Assembly: GCA_036674765.1 (NCBI GenBank)
Contig: JARVKI010000010.1
Coordinates: 496,001-560,000, forward strand
Direction of reading: 5' to 3'
DNA length: 64,000 nucleotides
Origin: Seiridium cupressi
Taxonomy: Eukaryota; Ascomycota; Sordariomycetes; Amphisphaeriales; Sporocadaceae
Positions 56,994 through 64,000 of the stretch are shown here, in pieces. The notes below the pieces were generated by a model, which saw only the letters and a program-made list of their open reading frames with translations, did not search any database and had not been told where the DNA came from. A program made the position numbers and the translations under genes. Each line of letters opens with the position of its first letter. Positions within the stretch are counted from its first letter, which is position 1.

Positions 56994-58547
56994 TAAGCCC
57001 GAATGCCAAATTCTTGGTTAAGAAGAAGAGTAAGAACAACAGGGACGTTTTATGAATATGATTTATTTGTGTTGTAACGTGTGTGTAGTATATAGACTCC
57101 AAATTAATGCTTTTTCCCTCTATACGGCGTTAGAATCACAAATTTATGATTTTGGATTGCCAGATGTCTGAGTGATTGACATTTCAACTCCTTTCATATT
57201 TTCAACCCGAAATTTGATGTAGAAGAGTTCTGAGCTGAAGCACATGTGGTGTTGGTCGCTAGGCAGGGGCCTCGTTCGCTACCTCGTAAAAACTCTTGAG
57301 AGTATGGTCCATGGCTGGGAAACATTTACCCTACTTCCTTGAGCACATCCAATGCCCAAAAAATCTCAGAGGTGTAATCATCGGGTTCGCTAACTGCAAA
57401 CTGTTTCAAAAACTTCAGAGAAATCGAGCGAGTCGGGCGAAAGCCGCGCCCACACATGTTTCAAAAGCTTCTACGAGCGCGTTCTGGAATGCTGTGTTTC
57501 AGCCAACGGGTATGTAGAGTCTCAGACTAGCTCGCAGTCACTATACATAGGTGCGATATAAGGTTAGGCGGATAGAACAGAATGTATCACCCCAGCACTT
57601 GACCATGGCCCGCTCAAAGAAACCCGTGACTATGTAGTGATAACTTGATGTGTGCGTCGGTTTAAAACACATGCGCAGATTGTCTCTTGTGCGAAACATA
57701 GACCATTTAGCAAAGCATTACCATTGGATTGACTAATACCGTAAAATGGGAGATAGATGCGTCCGATAAGAAAAAAAGGTAGTCAGAAATGAAAATATCT
57801 TGAAATGGGGTTCACGCCCAAATGATAATGTTGGTCATGTCCCATATGTATTGGTATAGTGACCGCGAGGGAGAATCTATACGCCTGTAAGCTTATCTCT
57901 ATCCTTTGCGATATATTTCCGAGTTTTTACTCGTTGAAGAAGGATGCCACATTGCAAGCACTTGTCCCCATGCGGCATGATACGTACTCATCCACCGGGG
58001 CCAAATCAGTCTCGAGACGTCGTCGTTGTTCGAGCTCAGAGGTCTTCATAAAGAACTCGAGTTCGCTGAAATGAAGCTTACGGTGTTCTAAAGATCTAGT
58101 CTAACTCCACATATAATAAACAAACGAAGGGAATTGGTTAACAGCTGGCATGCAAGTCTTGCTTGGGCAGAGATGTATATAGGCCTGGCCAAGGTGTTCC
58201 GGCGCTTCGATCTTGAGCTCTACGACGTAATTCGAGAAAGGGATATCGATAAGGCTATGGATTGTTTCTTCGGCGAACCTAGGAATGACTCTAAAGGAGC
58301 CAGGGCCCGCGTATTCCCATGCAGATATTAATAGAATAATGAAATACACCATTCACTAAGTCTAAGGGTCAATACTCAACCAGCCCGCAACCGATGGAAA
58401 GCATCCTCCTTCTCGAATAATGGCCTTCAATTGCTTCTAACACAGTTACCATCCAATCTGATGGCTAGGTCATGAAGCAGGAATTATTAACCAGAACAAG
58501 TAATTTGTAGCCGAATAATTCATGACTTCCGTCTTTGAAATAGTGGA
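56994..58547. other. Convergent intergenic region, no gene seen
   Basis: About 1.55 kb between the stop codons of the giant secreted protein and the photolyase. A short AT-rich stretch lies at 57640-57800. Short frames on both strands (for example 58101-58352 minus) show no motif. Confidence 0.45.
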
Positions 58548-60482
58548 TTAGTAGTCTACACCTCTCTTCTGTTTCTTAACATGCTTGTCCATTGGTCCTT
58601 GTTTGACAGGCTTCCTCTTCTGCGGTTGATGTCCCGCATCATCGGCATACTCGCCATCATCATCATGGTCACTGCCCTCGAACTTTAGAGCCTCCATCTC
58701 TGTCTCACCCGCGTCCTCGAAAAGCTTCCTCCATTCGCCGTTCTTGACCTTCTCGTCATCGCCATGCAGACCAATGGCGTAGGCCGTCTTCAACGCCGCG
58801 ATACAGACGCCTCTTCTTTCACCAAAATCAAACATTGGGCCAGGGTATGTTCCCGGTCTGCGGTCTCCTAATCCATCTCCCTCAATTTTGACCCCAGCTT
58901 TGTCGAGGGCGGCCCTCGGCGCTTTCCACGGTTCGTAGATGTACTTCGCATCGAGATTCTTTAGCTCGGGGACGTATTCTCTGATTAATTTCCCCTCCTT
59001 GTCCCATTTTTGGCCGAAAGCAATAGGACTGTAACACCGGTAATACTGCGAGAAGAACGCCGTGCAGCTCAGCCACTGCCAGTTGCCGGCATTGCAGGCG
59101 GGTTCATGATCGATAAGTAGCTCCTCGAACACATCCGCGCCGCGTTCCCAGTGGATATAGCATCCGCCCCTTGTCAGAAAACAGGCCACCGAGTGTCGAC
59201 CGAGATGGTGGATCCAACCCTCCTGACGGAGCTGACGCATGAGCGCATCAATCCAGGGAAATCCGGTGACGCCGATTTTATACCTCTGGAACCAGCGCTC
59301 GGCTTGTCTCGAGTCAACATGATACTCGCCGCTAATCGCATTGGTGCCCGTCTCTGTTCCCTCCTCTACCTTGGACGGGAGATGCCAAGGAACGAATCGC
59401 ACATGGGGATTGTTTATCGTTTGCGTGAACGGCGAGCCAATAGCAGCTTGTGCTGCAAAGTACATATCGCGGAAAAGAAGCTGTCCTGTCAAGCTTTCTG
59501 GGGGCGTCGAAGCACCCTTGTACTTCTCCACGAGATCTTGGACGCGCCAGTAGAAAAGCCGGACTGAGAGTGACCCAAAGTGCATATGTGGGGACAAAAG
59601 AGTTGTCGCTTGCGGCCTGAAGTCTGCCGGGTTCGTTTTCGGCTTTTGAAAAGTGGCGGCGTAGTTTACGTCGGCAACGATGTGCTCAAGTGTTTTGAGT
59701 GCCCGAGTCTCTCCACCGCGATGAGGCGTGGTCGCAGCAGGGAAGCCGAGTTCTTCGAGAGTCTCGACAGCGAAATCACCCTTCGGTCCGGCTATACTGT
59801 CGTATGCCTTGTCTTCGCCAACACGCAATGATGCGCTGATGTCGAGCTTAGAGTCCGGTGGATTTTGATCAAAATTCACAGGCATTTCTCCCGGATTCGG
59901 CAGACTCTTTGGTGCTGGAATTGGCCTAGGTATTTGCCCAATCTTCTTGCCCGCGGTTTGTAGCTGGGTGATGGACATGGTTGGCTTCCTGCCATTTTGC
60001 TTAACCACCTCATCGGAATCCCAAAGTGTCCTACCGTATGGACTGATGACTTTGACGCCGGCCTTTGCTGCAGACTCGGTAACGACCTTATCTCGTTCCC
60101 GCGCATACGAGTCCGTATCCTTCTCAAAGACCAGATGAGTCACCTTCCAGGCTTTAAATATCTTGGGCAATACAGTTTGAGGTGCCTCGCGCAGAACAAA
60201 GAGCTTGGATTTGGGATTGGTTCTGGTGATGGACTCGGATAGGTCATTTTGACAGTCTAGCCTGTTTACCTTTTTAGTGATCTGAACATACAATACTGGG
60301 AGTATGACTTACAAATACTGCCATCTATTCACTCCTACCTTTGCTCTATACACATAGTGCGGATCCCACGTGAAAATAGGCCACAGGACCTCTGGATCTA
60401 GGTCAAGCGCAGCTTTGAGTGCAGGCGAGTCATGCAACCGGAGGTCGGTCCGGAACCAGTATACTACCCTCGGTTTGCCCAT
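58548..60482 (-). CDS. (6-4) photolyase / animal-type cryptochrome
   Basis: Two exons, 60482-60313 and 60261-58548, with a 51-nt intron (GTAAGT donor, AACAG acceptor) give 627 residues. The start MGKPRVVYWFRTDLRLHDSPAL is the DNA-photolyase alpha/beta domain signature. The FAD domain shows SPHMHFGSLSVR, FRDMYFAAQ, GFPWIDALMRQLRQEGWIHHLGRHSVACFL, LLIDHEPACNAGNWQWLS and YYRCYSP. The WIHHLGRH block carries the two His typical of (6-4) photolyases. The C-terminal tail (about 70 residues) is acidic, then Lys-rich (KRKPVKQG, VKKQKRG), a likely nuclear signal. Fungal members repair UV (6-4) photoproducts with light and can also regulate light responses. Repair activity is inferred from motifs; the exact split from cryptochromes needs a tree. 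Confidence 0.94.
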
Positions 60483-61279
60483 CGTCAAGAAAGCTCACAC
60501 TGCATCGCCTGTCAACAGACATAAGCTCGTGGTCAGACAACGCTCTTACTGAGGCCAACCACCTAGTTTTAGGTATGCGCACTAGCTCAAATCGAAATCC
60601 ATGATGTCAGCACTCCAAGCCACCAGCATAGATAGGGAGCGCTGAGCTCGAGACTGAAGCTGCACCATAGTCTAGGTCATGCTGTAATAATCAGACGTGT
60701 GCGCTCGTACAGTGCTTCCGATTTACACAAGTGTCATTGGCTACATCACGTGCGGTTTGCGAAGATTCGAAATGCACCTGCACTGCCGACTCACAGCCAA
60801 TAGAGTAGAAGCGGGATTAGTGCCGTACGGGGCTAAGTACGTTTAGGCTTGTACAATGTCCTCAATACGTAGAAGATAACTTGTCGTGGGGCGGACAAGA
60901 ACAACCACGGTACTCGACAAAAATAACACATCACTTACCTTGGTCGTGGCAGACTGGCCCACACACCCTCTCTGAATCGTTGAAGAAAGCGTGCGTCAGA
61001 GCCGCATTGAGTGGTAAATTGTCGTTCCTAATGGACTTGCACGATCGTGGAGGCAGGTTGGATATCGGTGCTGCACATGTCTCCTCCGCATCTACAGCTG
61101 CGAGTACAGGTCATCTCACGAACTAACTTCTACACAACAATGACTTCAACTTCATAAAATGTCTCGCAAATGGGAGATCTACCCCTGACGCCAGTCAGCC
61201 CCTGCCGCGTGTCGACGCTCAGCCCGATTCTACTGCTGCGTGGGAACATGTTGACTCGCGAACCCAACACGACATATAT

Positions 61280-62000
61280 CATTGCCGCCAGCCAATGTTA
61301 GGCCTCCAACGAGTGCTGCAAATGGTATTACTGGCACGAAAGCATTCCATAAATCACTTTTCGTGTTGCCGAATTACCCTAGTGACCAGCCGGCGCCAAA
61401 CACCAGCACATTTGTTAGTTCTATGACGATAATGCTCCCAATCAAGAGGTTGGATCCATTTCTTAATTTTGCTCTAATTCTCTCGCGCCGCTGCCCTCTA
61501 CCGTCAACTACTTAAAACATCTCCCCACTACGAAGGGCTTCCCAACACTCCATTAGACTGCTAGCAAGCTAGTCAGAGTGACCATAGGGATTGGAGAAGC
61601 GATGGGAACGAAGGTGGATGTGAACAAAAGACCAAGCCAGGATCTGGACGACCGTCTTAAAGTAGATCTAGCCTTGGAGTCCCATCGTGGTTTCTTACTG
61701 TCTCAAGATGGGCCGGCTATTAATTCTAGGTATTATAAATCTCGTGAAGAAGTCGCTGGCGGCATCTACTATTGAATATAAACTCGGTCTTATATGGTTC
61801 GGAATTGACCTGCACATCTTAACAATATCATCTATCATGGGAAGGATGTCTCTCTTTTTGAACAGATCCCCAAATAGAATTCTAGCCGCAGTTGCCGATA
61901 CATAGGCAAAGACTATCAACGATGTCGCCGCGTGGTGCAGGCCATCCCTTCTTTGAATGAAGAATAACGTTGGTCATCAGCAGCAGCATCATCTTCAAAA
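61280..62000 (-). pseudogene. Possible remnants of a membrane-protein gene
   Basis: Minus-strand frames here look coding-like but are broken. The segment near 61960-61695 reads TSLIVFAYVSATAARILFGDLF, then DILPMIDDIVKMCRSIPNHI and SIVDAASDFFTRFI before a TAA. The segment near 61690-61570 has a hydrophobic stretch (WLGLLFTSTFVPIASPIPM). The segment near 61480-61290 gives two hydrophobic stretches (NLLIGSIIVIELTNVLVFGAGWSLG and, after a TAG, FVPVIPFAALVGGLTLAGG). Order and strand fit one multi-pass protein with stops. I recognise no family. The plus strand is also open over part of this stretch, so chance is not excluded. Confidence 0.3.
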
Positions 62001-62289
62001 AGCGATTGGTTGTCTATGGTCCACGAAAGCTACGCAAGAGGATTTTCCAATTATGGAAAAGCAAGGATGAACTAGAGCCGTTCGTAGATACATCATTTCC
62101 TAGTACGAAGAAAGCGCTGCCGAATGGTTAAGCGCACCACCTACTGGACCGTCTCGACGTGGGCTATCCAGCTTCACTCCAAATCATCCAGTACGAATTT
62201 CTCGCAAGCCTAGTATGTTAGTTTAGTTATGACGAAAGAAGGTTGTAGTTCATGATTTGAGCCGCGCCAAGTGAAAGCAACACTATACT

Positions 62290-62317
62290 GAACCAGGAAC
62301 CAGGAACCATGAACCAT
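62290..62317 (+). repeat. Four-copy heptanucleotide tandem repeat
   Basis: GAACCAG, GAACCAG, GAACCAT and GAACCAT follow each other directly from 62290. Confidence 0.85.
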
Positions 62318-64000
62318 GAAATTGCGGCCTGGTAAGCCCCTGCCTATGGCGCACGAACCAACATGAAGAACTGATCACGAAGCTCAACGATGATTATAAG
62401 CTGGTACGATAGGTACGGTCCGATTCTTACTTGCTTGCTTGCCTGCGTACCTATAGACACAAGCCACCGCAACTTGAATCATAAGCCACAGGCCCACTTC
62501 AGCCACATATCCACTGTCATGCGGACATCCCTCCCTGTCCCCTTCAGTATGTCAACCCTTTCATCGAAAAAAGTGAAAACGTAATGGACTATGTAGAGAG
62601 TCCAATTATCATACCTTTCGCGCTTGCGATCAAGGCTGATAACTGAGTCCTTTCTATAGGCACCAAGTTCGAATCTACTGTACCGGATGGAGAACAGCAT
62701 GGGCGCCACTCCGGCTTCCCCAGAAATCGGACGGCTAGCTGCTAGCGCAGGAACAATCGCGGAAAGCCACAGAACCCCTGGCAATCGCCTAGAACGGGAA
62801 AAGGCAAGTTCCGCAGCTATGAAACCCGTGGCTGGCCCATGACTGCGGAGGGGTCTCGCGATAACCGAAAGTTAGAGAGTCTGGCAGCAAGGAGAGAATA
62901 GGAATCCGCAGAGTGCGACTAAGCCTGTTTGTAAACTATCATCATCCGACTCGGTCTAGACGCTCACAGACTTTCTTCATCTCTTTTTTTTTTTTTTACC
63001 TTTCGCAAAGGAAGATCCTTCGGTGATGGGGCTATCAGCCAAGGAAAACGGGGCCGGGATGTTGGTGTGATTACGTCTTTATGCACCGGCAGTCCTTGTC
63101 AGCTCCAGCGGCGTTCAAAGCAAGGGGGTTTTCAAGGCTATCCAGCAGCCAGATAGAGCACCGAGCCAGTTCAGTAGCTAGTGCAAATGTGCGCTTACAT
63201 ACCAGATACAAACAATATGGCAGTGGTAAGGAGCTGGGAGCTGCCAGCTGCTTGACTCGTGCATCGCTTGGTCCCCCGAGATCTGCGAGTTGGGTGGCCG
63301 TTTTTGAGATAGGGTACCTCCTGCAGCTGTAAGGGTCACCCTCGAGTACTTGAGACACTTGCCCTGAATCGCCTTTGGATGCGTCAGCAACGAGAGCATG
63401 AAGCTGGTTTCGTGGATTGGCGCCCGACGCGGCCGACAGACTCCTCTGCATGACTGCTTCTGATAGCGAGAAGACGCGGATTGGAGCCGGACCTGGGTGT
63501 CTTGGAAGCACAGGCCGCTTCCCGCAACCTTGGAATGGTCTGTGGTGAAAATGGTGCATCCATGTCTCTCTGCTCAGTGGCTTGCCCCCCTGGTCTCCAG
63601 CGCTCTAGCCTCTGATTGCCTCTGGTTCGTCCTCTAGCTCCTCCCACCTTGGAATCAGTGGAGGGCCCGAGTCGGGCGGTGCTGGTTGTGCCTCGTGCTT
63701 TGAGTGGGGAGCTGATTCCTCTCCACTCGCCTTTGCCGGCCAATTGAGATCCTGGTCCGCAATGTTTCAAGAGACTCCTTTTGATGAAATGCTGTCCCCA
63801 TTCTAATCCCTCCCCCTGTCTGTCAATTGAAATTCGCTCCAAGTTTGCCGGCGATCACGCTCAAGGCGACGGGAAATTTTTGTCGTCTGTCACCTAAAGG
63901 CTACCCGTGAAGACATGCTTCTTGTTCCTTCAGTTGCGTAACTAGCATCACGTAGTCGGCGCAGTCCGGGTTTTGTTTGTTTACCATTCGGGTCATTCGT

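Larger units (their letters stand above)
60483..64000. other. 3.5-kb terminal interval without a secure gene
   Basis: The photolyase promoter lies at the left edge. Remnants of a possible membrane-protein gene (61280-62000, minus) are listed separately. A T14 run is at 62984-62997. A 152-codon frame at 63384-63842 (minus) is Arg/Gly/Ser-rich without motifs. No tRNA, transposon or complete gene is recognised. Confidence 0.4.

Noticed and set aside
62115..62175. tRNA-like A-box (TGCCGAATGGTTAAG)
   Set aside because: No matching B-box, acceptor stem or anticodon arm could be built.
63384..63842. 152-codon minus-strand frame near the window end
   Set aside because: Low-complexity Arg/Gly/Ser sequence without motifs or signal peptide; likely chance.

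Overview
The window is nuclear DNA of a filamentous ascomycete. Genes on both strands carry short introns (mostly 47-120 nt) with GTRWGT-type donors, CTAAY-like branch sites and YAG acceptors. Fungus-specific genes are present: trifunctional TrpC, STE50 and sedolisin. The 2EXR-like family, the secreted-protease repertoire and RIP-like nonsense decay suggest a Pleosporales-type dothideomycete, but that placement is inference.

Layout. 1-9.2 kb: the 3' end of a Ras-type GTPase gene, a divergent pair of secreted proteases (sedolisin and a pepsin-like protein with an altered active-site motif), a poorly assembled gene-empty interval with a poly-G run and a 10-N gap, and STE50. 9.2-13.5 kb: no gene recognised. 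13.5-31.9 kb: a dense housekeeping block with an MFS exporter, TrpC, NUP192, TIM9, MRT4, U1-70K, mitochondrial ribosomal protein L51/mL43 and triosephosphate isomerase. Several pairs are divergent over short intergenic regions. 33.4-37.3 kb: an accessory pocket with a C2H2 zinc-finger gene carrying seven in-frame stops, a 2EXR-like gene, and a small secreted protein built from six Cys-Trp-Pro-Trp repeats. 38.7-43.7 kb: URB2/NPA2-like ribosome-biogenesis factor and MIC10. 46.4-50.3 kb: a graveyard of lactonase, MFS permease and FAD-monooxygenase pseudogenes. 51.3-57.0 kb: an intact 1814-residue secreted protein with a NodB-like deacetylase core, about five beta-rich modules and a Ser/Thr/Asn-rich tail. 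58.5-60.5 kb: a (6-4) photolyase/cryptochrome. 60.5-64 kb: no secure gene, with possible remnants of a membrane protein.

The housekeeping genes mostly serve ribosome and RNA biogenesis (MRT4, URB2, U1-70K), mitochondria (TIM9, MIC10, mL43) and core metabolism (TrpC, TPI). The accessory parts are secreted or decayed and hold the most unusual material: the WPW-repeat protein, the giant deacetylase-like protein, and the stop-riddled but frame-conserved pseudogenes. All exon joins were worked out by eye from splice motifs, reading phase and remembered family consensus. No database search was run.
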